DNA of 64,000 bases, taken from assembly GCF_001552075.1 (NCBI RefSeq), contig NZ_BCQM01000009.1, positions 1 through 64,000 of the forward strand. The letters are read 5' to 3'. The stretch comes from Arthrobacter luteolus NBRC 107841. Lineage in GTDB: Bacteria > Actinomycetota > Actinomycetes > Actinomycetales > Micrococcaceae. Below the pieces are notes generated by a model, which was given only the letters and a program-made list of their open reading frames with translations, did not search any database and was not told the DNA's origin. Each line of letters begins with the position of its first letter. The first letter of the stretch is position 1. The translations under genes were made by a program, and so were the position numbers. Shown here one piece after another: positions 50,981 to 60,013 of this stretch.

Positions 50981-52258
50981 ATGACTTCCCTCAGCCCCGC
51001 CCTCAAGCAAGCAACCCCGGTGATCGTGGACCATGCCCTCGGCAGCTGGATCCACGGGACCGACGGCAGGTCCTACCTGGACTTCACCACGGGAATCGGC
51101 GTCACCAGCACCGGGCACTGCCACCCGAAGGTGGTGGCCGCCGCCCGGGAGCAGGTCGGCAAGATCATCCACGCGCAGTACACCACCGTGATGCACAAAC
51201 CACTGCTCGAGCTGACCGAGAAGCTGGGCGAGGTCCTCCCGGCCGGACTGGACTCCGTCTTCTACGCCAACTCCGGCTCCGAAGCCGTGGAAGCCGCGGT
51301 CCGGCTGGCCCGCATGGCCACCGGCCGGCCCAACATTGTGGTGTTCCAGGGCGGGTTCCACGGCCGCACCGTCGCTGCCGCCTCACTGACGACGGCGGGC
51401 ACCAAGTTTTCCGCCGGCTTCGCGCCGCTGATGGCCGGTGTCCACATGTCCGCCTTCCCCTACGCCTACCGCTACGGCTGGGACGAGGACACCGCGGTCG
51501 CCTTTGCGCTGCAGGAGCTCGACTACCTGCTGCAGACCCGCACCGATCCCAAGGACACCGCGGCGTTCCTGATTGAACCCGCACTGGGCGACGGCGGCTA
51601 CCTGCCCACCCCGCCCGCGTTCCTGGAAGGCCTGCGCGAGCGCGCAGACAAGTACGGCATCCAGCTGATCTTCGACGAGGTCCAGGCCGGCGTGGGCCGC
51701 ACCGGAAAGTTCTGGGGCCACCAATACTCCAGCGCCACCCCGGACATCATCATCACGGCCAAGGGCATCGCCTCGGGCTTCCCGATTTCCGCCATCGCCG
51801 CGTCCACCGAGACCATGTCCAAGGCCTGGCCCGGCTCGCAGGGCGGCACCTACGGCGGCAACGCCGTGTCCGCTGCCGCCGGCGTCGCCACCCTGGAAGT
51901 GGTGCAGGAAGAAGGCCTGGTGGAGAACTCGCGGGTCCGGGGCGAACAGCTGCAGGCCGGGCTGCGGGAGATCCAGGCCCGGTTCCCGGTGATCGGCGAC
52001 GTCCGCGGGCGCGGCCTGATGCAGGGCATCGAGTTCACCGCGGAGGACGGCACCCCGGACGCCGGGACCGCTGGGGCAGTGCAGCAGGCCACCACGGAGC
52101 AGGGTCTGCTGACCCTGACCTGCGGCCCGGCCGGCAACGTGGTCCGGCTGATCCCGGCGCTGGTGGTCAGTGCCGAGGAAATCAGCATGGGCCTGGAACG
52201 CTTCGAAGCTGCCTTGGCCGCCGTCACCGGTATCGTGCCGGCGAGCGTGGCGGGCTGA
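50981..52258 (+). CDS. Class III (GabT-like) aminotransferase
   Basis: The 425-residue enzyme has VDHALGSWIHGTDGRSYLDFTTGIGVTSTGHCHPKV at its start, YANSGSEAVEAAVRLAR, QGGFHGRT, IFDEVQAGVGRTG with the PLP-pairing Asp, and TAKGIASGFPISA with the Schiff-base Lys. The class transfers the omega-amino group of GABA, diaminobutyrate, ornithine or similar to 2-oxoglutarate, giving a semialdehyde. The ATG at 50981 is chosen because homologues begin near there; there is no ribosome site. The next dehydrogenase genes would oxidise the product. Confidence 0.9.
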   Translation: MTSLSPALKQATPVIVDHALGSWIHGTDGRSYLDFTTGIGVTSTGHCHPKVVAAAREQVGKIIHAQYTTVMHKPLLELTEKLGEVLPAGLDSVFYANSGSEAVEAAVRLARMATGRPNIVVFQGGFHGRTVAAASLTTAGTKFSAGFAPLMAGVHMSAFPYAYRYGWDEDTAVAFALQELDYLLQTRTDPKDTAAFLIEPALGDGGYLPTPPAFLEGLRERADKYGIQLIFDEVQAGVGRTGKFWGHQYSSATPDIIITAKGIASGFPISAIAASTETMSKAWPGSQGGTYGGNAVSAAAGVATLEVVQEEGLVENSRVRGEQLQAGLREIQARFPVIGDVRGRGLMQGIEFTAEDGTPDAGTAGAVQQATTEQGLLTLTCGPAGNVVRLIPALVVSAEEISMGLERFEAALAAVTGIVPASVAG

Positions 52259-52266
52259 GCTTTCCG

Positions 52267-55200
52267 ATGACTGACATCGACGTCGCTGCCGGAAACGGCG
52301 GGGGATCCGGCCGGCATGCTGGCCGGCGCGCTGACCGCAGCCCGGCCGGCGGCCGGCGCGACAGCGGGAAGGGCGGCGCGGGTCCCAGCACGGAGGATGC
52401 AGCCCAGCGCCGCGTACTGGCGGCGTTGGCGGCTGCGGGGATTTCCGCCGACGGGTCGCCGCGGCGGCTGGCCGAGTACTCCTACGACGCGTCCAACTAC
52501 CGGGTCCCGCCGCTGGCCGTGGTGTTCCCGCGGTCGGTGGACGACGTCGTCGCGGTCCTGACCGTCTGCCGGGAGACCGGAACACCGCTGGTTCCCCGGG
52601 GCGGCGGCACCTCTATGGCCGGCAACGCCATTGGCCCCGGCGTCGTCCTGGACTTCTCCCTGCACCTAAACCGCATCCATGCGATCGATCAGGCCGCCGG
52701 CACCGTGGCCGTGGACCCCGGAGTTGTGCTGGCCGTCCTGTCCCGCGAGGTGGAGCAGGCAACCGGCGGCCGGTTCACGTTCGCCCCGGATCCGTCGTCG
52801 AAGAACCGTGCCACGGTCGGCGGTGCCCTGGGCAACGACGCCTGCGGCAACCACTCCGTGCGCTACGGCCGCACCTCGGACCAGGTGGCGGAGATCGACG
52901 TCGTCACGGCCGACGGCGCCCGGCTCACCGCCACGGCCACGGGACTGCAGGCGACCGACCCGGGGGACAGTTTTTCTGAACGGCGTGCTGCGGCGCTGGC
53001 CGCGGGACTGCGGGAACTGGCGCACGCTAACCTGGCGGACTTCCGGGTGGAACTCGGGCGGATCCAGCGCCAGGTCTCCGGTTATCACCTGGCCAACCTG
53101 CTGCCGGAACACGGCTTCAACGTGGCCCGGGCGCTGGTGGGTTCCGAGGGGACCTGCGCGGTGATTGTGGGCGCGCGGATGAAGCTGGTGCCCAAACCGG
53201 CCAGCGCGCTGCTGGTCTGCCTCGGCTACCCGGACGTGGTGGAGGCCGCCCGGGACATCGAAACCATCCTGGAGTTCTCTCCGGCCGCGGTGGAGGGGAT
53301 CGACGAAGCGATTGTGGACACCATGCGCTTCCGCCGCGGCGCCGATTCGGTCACCGGCCTGCCCGCGGGTAAGGCCTGGCTGTATGTGGACCTCGACGGC
53401 GACGATCCCGCTTCCGTGCAGGCCGCGGCGGACCGGCTGCTGGCCCGGCTGCAGGAAAACGGCCGGCTGATCGAGGGCCGGCCGGTGCCCGACACCGTTG
53501 AGCGGGCCTCGCTGTGGCGTGTCCGGGAAGACGGCGCCGGGCTGTCCTCCCGGCTGTCCACGGGTGGTGAGTCCTGGCCCGGGTGGGAGGATTCCGCCGT
53601 CGCGCCGGAAAAACTGGCCGATTACCTGGCCGACTTCCGAGACCTCCTGGACCAGTACGGGCTGCAAGGCGTGATGTACGGGCACTTCGGCGCCGGGTGT
53701 ATGCACATCCGCATCACCTACGACCTGCGCACCGCGGCCGGGCGGGACGTGTTCCGGGCCTTCTCCGCCGACGCGGCGCGGCTGGTGGTGCAACACGGCG
53801 GCTCGCTCTCCGGAGAACACGGCGACGGCCGGGCCCGGTCCGAGCTGCTGCCGCTGATGTACTCGCCGCGTCTGCTTACGGCGTTCACCGCGTACCGGCG
53901 GCTGTGGGACCCGGCCGGGATCCTGAACCCCGGATCGCTGACCGAGCCGGATCCGATCGACGCGCAGCTGGCGCTGGACGGGGTGCCGGCACGGGAATGG
54001 CGCACCAGCTTCGACCTGCGGCCGCTGCATTCCGGGGGTGGGTCGGCTGTTGAAACTGATGACCCGGTTGGTGCTTTTGGAACTGTTGGCAGCGGCGGGG
54101 GGAACAATATTGATCCGTTCGTCCACGCGGTGCAGAGCTGCATCGGCGTCGGCCGCTGCCGCACCGATGCCGACGGGGTGATGTGCCCCAGCTACCGGGC
54201 TACCAAGGACGAGAAGGACTCCACCCGTGGCCGTTCCCGCGTGCTGCAGGACATGGTCCGCGGAGCCCGCACTGTGGAGGAGGGCTGGAAATCGGAGGAG
54301 GTCCGCGAGGCCCTGGACCTCTGCCTGTCCTGCAAGGCCTGCTCCAGCGACTGCCCCACCGGCGTGGACATGGCGACGTACAAGTCGGAGTTCTTCGACC
54401 ATTACTACCGGGGCCGGCTGCGCCCGCTCTCGCACTTCTCGCTCGGTTGGTTGCCGCGCTGGCTCAAGCTCACCGGCAGGGTGGCGCCGCTGGTTAACGC
54501 CGTGCTCGCGACGCCGCTGGGCAAGCTCGCCGCGAAGCTTGGCGGACTCACGACCGAACGCTCCCTGCCCCGGTTCGCCGGCGCGGGGGAGTGGCGGGCT
54601 GGGGTCGCGGCTGCCGGGGTGGAGATGCCCCAGCGGACTGATGGCCGGACGCGGAGCCGGGCTGGCGGGCCGGCAGATGCCGGTGCAGCACCCGGCCGGG
54701 CGTCCCCGCACCAAGCCGACGGCGTCGTCCTCTTCGTCGACACCTTCACCCGGGGTTTTCGCCCCGAGGTCGCCGGTGCCGCGGCTCGCGTGCTGGCCGA
54801 TGCGGGCGAGCGGACGGAATGCTCCGCGGACGCCTGCTGCGGACTGACCTACATTTCCACCGGGCAGTTGGACACCGCCAAGAAGCTGCTGGCTAACGCC
54901 GCGCAGACGCTGGATGACGGCACCGACCGGCCCATCGTCGTCGTCGAGCCCAGCTGTGCCGCCGCCCTGCGGAAGGACCTGCCGGAGCTGGTTCCCACCG
55001 AGCAGGCCCGCCGGGTCGCGGCCCGGGTGCGCAGTTTTGCCGCGCACATGGGCGAATTGTCCGCGGCGGGCTGGACGCCGTCGCCCGCGGTGCCGCTGCC
55101 GGAGCAGGTGGTGCTGCAGACGCACTGCCACGAATACTCCGTTTTTGGTGCCGGAACGCAGAAAACCGCGCTCGCCGCCCTCGGGGTTCCCACCGTGGTC

Positions 55201-55527
55201 GATGCGACCGGCTGCTGCGGCGTGGCCGGGAACTTCGGCTTCGAAAAGGAGCACTTCGACGTGAGCATGCAGGTGGCCGAGCAGGCCCTCGCCCCGGCGC
55301 TGCGGGACACCAGCGCGGACACCGTAGTCCTCACCGACGGCTTCTCCTGCGCCATGCAGGTCAACCAGCTCGACGCCGCCCGGCCCGCAACCCATCTGGC
55401 CCAGCTCCTGGACCCCAGACCAAAGACCGGCCCGGCCACCGGCGTCGCCACGGACCCGAAACCCGGCTCCAGACCTGGTCTCGAGAATCCCAAAAACTTT
55501 CCAACCTCCAATCAGAAGGACTCCTGA
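52267..55527 (+). CDS. FAD-linked D-2-hydroxyacid (GlcD-type) oxidase fused to Fe-S/CCG domains
   Basis: The 1086-residue protein has, in order, a 60-residue Gly/Ala/Arg tail, an FAD PCMH domain (PRGGGTSMAGNA, NDACGNHSVRYGRTSDQ), a GlcD-type C-terminal domain (MYGHFGAGCMHIR, SGEHGDGRARSELL), two ferredoxin-type 4Fe-4S clusters (CIGVGRC...CP and CLSCKACSSDCPTG) and CCG domains (CCGLT, DATGCCGVAGNFG). It belongs to the YdiJ/Dld fused dehydrogenases, which oxidise D-lactate, glycolate or D-2-hydroxyglutarate and pass electrons to the quinone pool. It sits 8 bases after the aminotransferase. The specific acid is unknown. Confidence 0.88.
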   Translation: MTDIDVAAGNGGGSGRHAGRRADRSPAGGRRDSGKGGAGPSTEDAAQRRVLAALAAAGISADGSPRRLAEYSYDASNYRVPPLAVVFPRSVDDVVAVLTVCRETGTPLVPRGGGTSMAGNAIGPGVVLDFSLHLNRIHAIDQAAGTVAVDPGVVLAVLSREVEQATGGRFTFAPDPSSKNRATVGGALGNDACGNHSVRYGRTSDQVAEIDVVTADGARLTATATGLQATDPGDSFSERRAAALAAGLRELAHANLADFRVELGRIQRQVSGYHLANLLPEHGFNVARALVGSEGTCAVIVGARMKLVPKPASALLVCLGYPDVVEAARDIETILEFSPAAVEGIDEAIVDTMRFRRGADSVTGLPAGKAWLYVDLDGDDPASVQAAADRLLARLQENGRLIEGRPVPDTVERASLWRVREDGAGLSSRLSTGGESWPGWEDSAVAPEKLADYLADFRDLLDQYGLQGVMYGHFGAGCMHIRITYDLRTAAGRDVFRAFSADAARLVVQHGGSLSGEHGDGRARSELLPLMYSPRLLTAFTAYRRLWDPAGILNPGSLTEPDPIDAQLALDGVPAREWRTSFDLRPLHSGGGSAVETDDPVGAFGTVGSGGGNNIDPFVHAVQSCIGVGRCRTDADGVMCPSYRATKDEKDSTRGRSRVLQDMVRGARTVEEGWKSEEVREALDLCLSCKACSSDCPTGVDMATYKSEFFDHYYRGRLRPLSHFSLGWLPRWLKLTGRVAPLVNAVLATPLGKLAAKLGGLTTERSLPRFAGAGEWRAGVAAAGVEMPQRTDGRTRSRAGGPADAGAAPGRASPHQADGVVLFVDTFTRGFRPEVAGAAARVLADAGERTECSADACCGLTYISTGQLDTAKKLLANAAQTLDDGTDRPIVVVEPSCAAALRKDLPELVPTEQARRVAARVRSFAAHMGELSAAGWTPSPAVPLPEQVVLQTHCHEYSVFGAGTQKTALAALGVPTVVDATGCCGVAGNFGFEKEHFDVSMQVAEQALAPALRDTSADTVVLTDGFSCAMQVNQLDAARPATHLAQLLDPRPKTGPATGVATDPKPGSRPGLENPKNFPTSNQKDS

Positions 55528-55528
55528 G

Positions 55529-57019
55529 ATGACTACCGAAACAACCAGCACCTCCCGTACCTCGCAGGCAGCGCGGGACGCCATCGCCAAGGTCAGCACC
55601 GGCTTGTTCATCGACGGGCAGTGGGCCGACGCCGCCTCCGGTGCCCGGTTCGACGTCGTGAATCCCGCTACTGAGGAGGTCATCGCCACGGTGGCCGACG
55701 GCGGTCCGGCGGACGCCCAGCGGGCGATCGAAACCGCCGGCCGGGTGCAGAAGGAATGGGCTGCCACCGCTCCCCGGGAGCGCAGCGAGATCCTGCGCCG
55801 CGCCTATGACCTGATCATGGCCCGGCAGGACGAGCTGGCGCTGATCATGACCACCGAGATGGGCAAGCCGCTCGCCGAAGCCAAGGGAGAAGTGGCGTAC
55901 GCCGCCGAGTTCTTCCGCTGGTTCTCCGAGGAAGCCGTGCGCATCGGCGGGGACCTCACCACCACCGGCGACGGGAAGAACCGGATCCTGGTGTCAAAGG
56001 AACCGGTGGGACCGTGTGTGCTGGTCACGCCGTGGAATTTCCCGCTGGCGATGGGCACCCGCAAGATCGGCCCGGCCATCGCCGCCGGCTGCACCATGGT
56101 CTTCAAGCCCGCGAACCTGACCCCGCTGTCCTCGCTGGTGCTGGTGGACATCCTGGTCGAGGCCGGGCTGCCCGCCGGTGTGCTGAACGTGGTGCCGACG
56201 TCGAAGGCCTCAAAGGTGGTGTCGCCGTGGATGTCCAGCGGCATTGCCCGGAAGGTCAGCTTCACCGGCTCCACCGAAGTGGGCGTGCGCCTGCTGGGGC
56301 AGGCCGCCGAGCATGTGATGCGCTCCTCCATGGAGCTCGGCGGGAACGCGCCGTTCATCGTGTTCGAGGACGCGGACCTGGACCGTGCCGTGGACGGCGC
56401 CGTGGCCGCGAAGATGCGCAACATGGGTGAGGCCTGCACCGCCGCGAACCGGATGTTTGTGCAGCGGCCGGTGGCGGACGAGTTCGCCCGCCGGCTCGCC
56501 GCCCGCCTGAGCGCACTGTCGGTGGGCAACGGCGCGGAGCCGGGCACCGACGTCGGGCCCCTGGTGGAGGAGAAGGCGCTCACCAAGGTGCAGGAGCTGG
56601 TGGACGACGCCGTCGCCAAGGGCGCGGAAGTGGTCTGCGGCGGATCGAGGCCGGAGGGGCCCGGCTACTTCTACACCCCGACGGTCCTCTCCGGGGTGAG
56701 CCCCGACTCGGACCTGATGAGCGAGGAAATTTTCGGGCCGGTGGCGCCTGTGGTCCCGTTCGACACCGAGGAGGAAGTCACGAGGCTGGCCAACGACACC
56801 CCGTGGGGGCTGGTGGGCTACCTGTTCACGCAGGATGTGGACCGCGGCTTCCGGATGGGCGATGCGCTGGAGGTCGGCATGGTGGGGCTCAACACCGGCA
56901 TCGTCTCCAATCCGGCGGCACCGTTCGGCGGGATCAAGGCCTCCGGGCTGGGCCGTGAAGGTGGACGGGTGGGGATCGAGGAGTTCCTGGAAACGAAGTA
57001 CCTGGCCGTACCCCGCTAG
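55529..57019 (+). CDS. gabD: NAD(P)-dependent succinate-semialdehyde dehydrogenase type ALDH
   Basis: The 496-residue enzyme has MGKPLAEAKGEVAYAAEFFRWFSEEAVRIGGDL, a GabD hallmark, general base Glu269 (SMELGGNAPF) and nucleophile Cys303 (GEACTAANR). It oxidises a short omega-semialdehyde to the acid with NAD(P). With the class III aminotransferase it could act on GABA (succinate semialdehyde) or on diaminobutyrate (aspartate semialdehyde, the DoeC step). AGAAGGA precedes the ATG; the gene begins one base after the preceding stop. Confidence 0.9.
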   Translation: MTTETTSTSRTSQAARDAIAKVSTGLFIDGQWADAASGARFDVVNPATEEVIATVADGGPADAQRAIETAGRVQKEWAATAPRERSEILRRAYDLIMARQDELALIMTTEMGKPLAEAKGEVAYAAEFFRWFSEEAVRIGGDLTTTGDGKNRILVSKEPVGPCVLVTPWNFPLAMGTRKIGPAIAAGCTMVFKPANLTPLSSLVLVDILVEAGLPAGVLNVVPTSKASKVVSPWMSSGIARKVSFTGSTEVGVRLLGQAAEHVMRSSMELGGNAPFIVFEDADLDRAVDGAVAAKMRNMGEACTAANRMFVQRPVADEFARRLAARLSALSVGNGAEPGTDVGPLVEEKALTKVQELVDDAVAKGAEVVCGGSRPEGPGYFYTPTVLSGVSPDSDLMSEEIFGPVAPVVPFDTEEEVTRLANDTPWGLVGYLFTQDVDRGFRMGDALEVGMVGLNTGIVSNPAAPFGGIKASGLGREGGRVGIEEFLETKYLAVPR

Positions 57020-57155
57020 GCCTGGTTTGCCTGGTGCGAAGGCACGGGCTGCTGTTGCGGAACTGATTTGAGCGCGATGGGGACCGGTACACCGGCCGGA
57101 TTCCCGAACTTGGCACCACCCTTGCTAGCCAAACCACTCACTAAAGGACAAACCG

Positions 57156-58607
57156 ATGACCACCAGTTCACAGCCCACGCAAGGCAGGCATCCGGAACCG
57201 CAGGCAGTTCCCGGCTCCGAGCCCAGCACCTCCGAAGGCAAGCGCTCGCTCCACCGGTCCATCCTGGGCGCGGCGCTGGGCAACGCCGTCGAGTGGTTCG
57301 ACTACGGCGTCTACGGCTACCTGACCATTTACATGGCGGTGAACTTCTTCGGGTCCACGGAGGGCGACGGCGGCCTGGGGGTCACGCTGACACTCGCCAC
57401 CCTTGCACTGTCCTTCCTGGTCCGGCCGCTGGGCGGGCTGATCCTCGGGCCGCTGGGGGACAGGGTGGGCCGGCAGAAGGTCATGGTGCTCACCGTGACC
57501 ATGATGACGCTGGCCACCGGCGCGATCGGCATCCTGCCGACGCTGGAGACCGTGGGCCTGCTGGCTCCGGTGCTGCTGCTGATCTGCCGCCTGGTGCAGG
57601 GCTTCTCCGCCGGCGGTGAGTACGGCGGAGCTGCGGTGTACATGGCGGAGTCCGCGCCGGATAAGCGCCGCGGATTCTTCGGCTCCTTCCTGGAGTTCGG
57701 CACCACGGTGGGCTTCATCATGGCCGCGATTGTCTGCACCACGCTGATCGCCATTGTGGGGGATTCCGGCATGGAGGCCGGCTGGTGGCGGCTGCCGTTC
57801 CTGCTGACCATTCCGCTGGGCCTGACTGCACTGTGGATCCGTACCCGGCTGACCGAGGCTGCTGTCTACACGGAGGCCTCGGAGCACGAGGAAACCACCA
57901 AGTCGCCGCTGCGGACCGTGTTGCGGAACAACTGGCGGCAGCTGCTGATTGTTGCCGGTTTTGTGGTGCTGCTGAACGTGGCGTTCTACCTGATCCTCGG
58001 CTACATGCCGACCTATCTCAGCGGGCAGCTGGGGCACAGCACCGCGCAGGGCAACTGGATGCTGGTGGCAGTGATGGCCTTGATGCTGGTGGCTATTCCG
58101 CCGGTCGGTGCACTATCCGACCGGATTGGCCGCAAGCCGCTGCTGCTAGCGGCCGCGGTTGGGTACACCGTGCTGTCCGTACCGGCGATTGCGCTGCTGG
58201 GGATGGAGAACCTGTTCCTGCAGTTCATCGGCCTGGGTGTGCTGGGCTTCCTGCTGGTGATCCTGGTGTCTTCGGTATCCTCCACGCTTCCGGCACTGTT
58301 CCCGACTGCGGTCCGCTACACCGGCTTCGCGATCGCCTACAACTTCTCCACCGCGTTTTTCGCCGGCCCGTCCCAGACGATTGCCAACCAGCTGATCGAG
58401 ACCACCGGCAACCAGCTGGTCCCGGGCTGGTACATGGCCATTGCCGGTGTCATCGGCCTGGTCAGCATCCTCTGCATGCGGGAGACTGCCCAGGCCACGC
58501 TGCGCGGCGAGGAGCTTCCCGGCGTTCCGGAGTCCGTGGGGCTGCCCAAGCGGGAGTACGTGGAACTGAACCGGGTGGACGCGGAGGAGCGGCGGGTTTC
58601 GTTTTAG
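57156..58607 (+). CDS. MHS-family (ProP-like) MFS transporter
   Basis: The 483-residue protein has the metabolite:H+ symporter opening SILGAALGNAVEWFDYGVYGYLT, twelve helices, and GDRVGRQKVMVLT. ProP and its relatives import osmoprotectants such as proline, betaines and ectoine; others carry dicarboxylates. It is fourth on the plus strand behind the aminotransferase, FAD oxidase and ALDH genes, with a 136-base gap, so it is the probable substrate importer. AAAGGA precedes the ATG. Its stop overlaps that of the convergent sortase gene. Confidence 0.88.
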   Translation: MTTSSQPTQGRHPEPQAVPGSEPSTSEGKRSLHRSILGAALGNAVEWFDYGVYGYLTIYMAVNFFGSTEGDGGLGVTLTLATLALSFLVRPLGGLILGPLGDRVGRQKVMVLTVTMMTLATGAIGILPTLETVGLLAPVLLLICRLVQGFSAGGEYGGAAVYMAESAPDKRRGFFGSFLEFGTTVGFIMAAIVCTTLIAIVGDSGMEAGWWRLPFLLTIPLGLTALWIRTRLTEAAVYTEASEHEETTKSPLRTVLRNNWRQLLIVAGFVVLLNVAFYLILGYMPTYLSGQLGHSTAQGNWMLVAVMALMLVAIPPVGALSDRIGRKPLLLAAAVGYTVLSVPAIALLGMENLFLQFIGLGVLGFLLVILVSSVSSTLPALFPTAVRYTGFAIAYNFSTAFFAGPSQTIANQLIETTGNQLVPGWYMAIAGVIGLVSILCMRETAQATLRGEELPGVPESVGLPKREYVELNRVDAEERRVSF

Positions 58608-59275
58608 GAGTTTGGGGCGGCTGGCTGGACAAGTTGAGCGTAGACAACATAGTTGGCCTCCCACAGGCCGGTTGCGCTGTTGAATCCGTCGCAGGTGATG
58701 AGACGTAATTCGGGACCCTGCGTGTTTCCGTAGACCCGTTGGGTGGGGAAGTCCGCCTTGGAATACTGCTCACCGCTTGCGACGGAAAATGTTGCTACCG
58801 TGCCGTCCGCTCTTTCGACTGAAATCAGGTCACCGGGTTGGAGCTCGCGGAGCTTCGCGAAGATCCCTGGACCTCCGTCGGATGCGTTCACGTGTCCAAG
58901 CAGGACCGCGGGACCGGCATCCCCAGGAACGGGAGAGCCGACATACCATCCTGCGGGGGAGCCGGGGTCGGGCGGCGGGACTTCCACTGTTCCGTCGGGC
59001 TGTAACCCCAGTTCGAGCAGGGCGGACTGGGTCTCTACTGACGGGATAGTCAAACCTGTCGGAACGGACGAAGTGGCAGAGGTCTGCGGGTCGGGTCTGT
59101 TAGGGACGTGGTCATTGGCTGCGCTCGCTGGGAAATGGGTAGGGGACTCATCCGGGGTGATCCTTGTCGCGTCGCTGGCTGAGCCCGCCAGCAGGAGTGC
59201 AGCAACCGCGGCGAGAGCCAGTCGGCTCCCGCCGCGGTTGCCAGGCACGCCCGTCAGGGTTGGTTCCTTCGCCAC
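58604..59275 (-). CDS. Class F-like sortase
   Basis: The 223-residue protein has an N-terminal membrane helix (about 19-33), a Ser/Thr/Pro stalk and a sortase barrel with His128 (LLGHVNASDGGPGIFAKL) and nucleophile Cys195 (LRLITCDG). The usual catalytic Arg is not seen where I expect it: the strand after the Cys reads GLWEANYVVYA. It joins surface proteins to the envelope by cutting a sorting motif. The next gene on the same strand side encodes a small protein with a sorting-like tail, its likely substrate. Confidence 0.85.
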   Translation of the reverse strand: MAKEPTLTGVPGNRGGSRLALAAVAALLLAGSASDATRITPDESPTHFPASAANDHVPNRPDPQTSATSSVPTGLTIPSVETQSALLELGLQPDGTVEVPPPDPGSPAGWYVGSPVPGDAGPAVLLGHVNASDGGPGIFAKLRELQPGDLISVERADGTVATFSVASGEQYSKADFPTQRVYGNTQGPELRLITCDGFNSATGLWEANYVVYAQLVQPAAPNS

Positions 59276-59290
59276 GTCATGCAGGAAAGA

Positions 59291-59716
59291 TTAGGCTTTT
59301 CTCGATTTGCGGTACAGGGCCAAGGACGCGCCAGCAAGGAGTACGACGGCGCCGCCCGCGACGAGCGCACGCGTTCCATCTGTGCCTTCCTCCTGCGCCA
59401 CACCGGTGCTCGGTGCCCCGGCAGGGACATCGGCGACCTGTGGCGGTTGCCCGCCGGGGTTCGGGAGTGGCATGTCTGTCGGAGCCGGCGGCGCGGGCGT
59501 GGCGGTCGGATCTTCGCAGGCGATACCGTCACCATCCCGGTCAAGGTTCGGAGCGTATCCGGGAGCCCCCGCAGGAATGTTGTACACCCCTGCGGCGGCG
59601 GCAGCATCACAGTTTGGATAGGCTCCGGTAACAGCCATGGCCGGCGCCGCGGAGAGAGCTGAAAAGCCAACAGCGGCGGTCAATGCAAGTCCAGTCAGAG
59701 TCTTTTTCACGGTCAA
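59291..59716 (-). CDS. Excalibur-domain surface protein with sorting-signal-like tail (probable sortase substrate)
   Basis: The 141-residue protein has a signal peptide ending AAPAMA (about residue 28), an Excalibur domain (YPNCDAAAAAGVYNI, then DRDGDGIACED, about 33-70), a Pro-rich linker, and a C-terminus with APSTG (101-105), a hydrophobic helix (about 117-134) and a positive tail KSRKA. This is a cell-wall sorting signal in layout, although it departs from LPxTG and LAxTG. It lies 15 bases upstream of the sortase gene on the same strand. Confidence 0.85.
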   Translation of the reverse strand: MTVKKTLTGLALTAAVGFSALSAAPAMAVTGAYPNCDAAAAAGVYNIPAGAPGYAPNLDRDGDGIACEDPTATPAPPAPTDMPLPNPGGQPPQVADVPAGAPSTGVAQEEGTDGTRALVAGGAVVLLAGASLALYRKSRKA

Positions 59717-59924
59717 ACCTCCGGTAAATAGCCTTTAGGACGGGCTACAGGCTAGGAGGCAGTGGACAATGCGGGAACCGTGGTTGGGGGTTCTGACCTT
59801 GAATCCGCGAGATCCGGCCACAGGAATTGCGAGTGGAGACCACTGGCAACCGGGCTCGTCGCGGAGCAAGTTCGGCTGGCTGCGTACGCAATCGGAGCCC
59901 CTGGATTGGTAGTGATTTCCGCTT

Positions 59925-59999
59925 AAACGAACCACGGCCGTTGCAACTCCCAAGCCTGTGCGTTGCAACGGCCGTAGGGGCGCCGCCTGGCGGCGCCCT
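59925..59999 (-). terminator. Double hairpin terminator after the thermonuclease gene
   Basis: ACGGCCGTTGCAAC (59934-59947) pairs with GTTGCAACGGCCGT (59962-59975) in a 14-base perfect stem with a 14-base loop. Beside it, GGGCGCCGCC (59978-59987) pairs with GGCGGCGCCC (59989-59998). On the minus strand a weak T tract follows. Together they end the nuclease transcript. Confidence 0.75.
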
Positions 60000-60013
60000 T
60001 TAGCGTCCCTGGT

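Noticed and set aside
52666-55767. Long open frame of 1033 codons on the minus strand
   Set aside because: It is the antisense of the FAD/Fe-S dehydrogenase, whose FAD and cluster motifs are on the plus strand. The amino-acid make-up is not protein-like.
59735-59968. 77-codon minus-strand frame between the Excalibur and nuclease genes
   Set aside because: It has no ribosome site, overlaps the terminator hairpin and shows no recognisable protein features.
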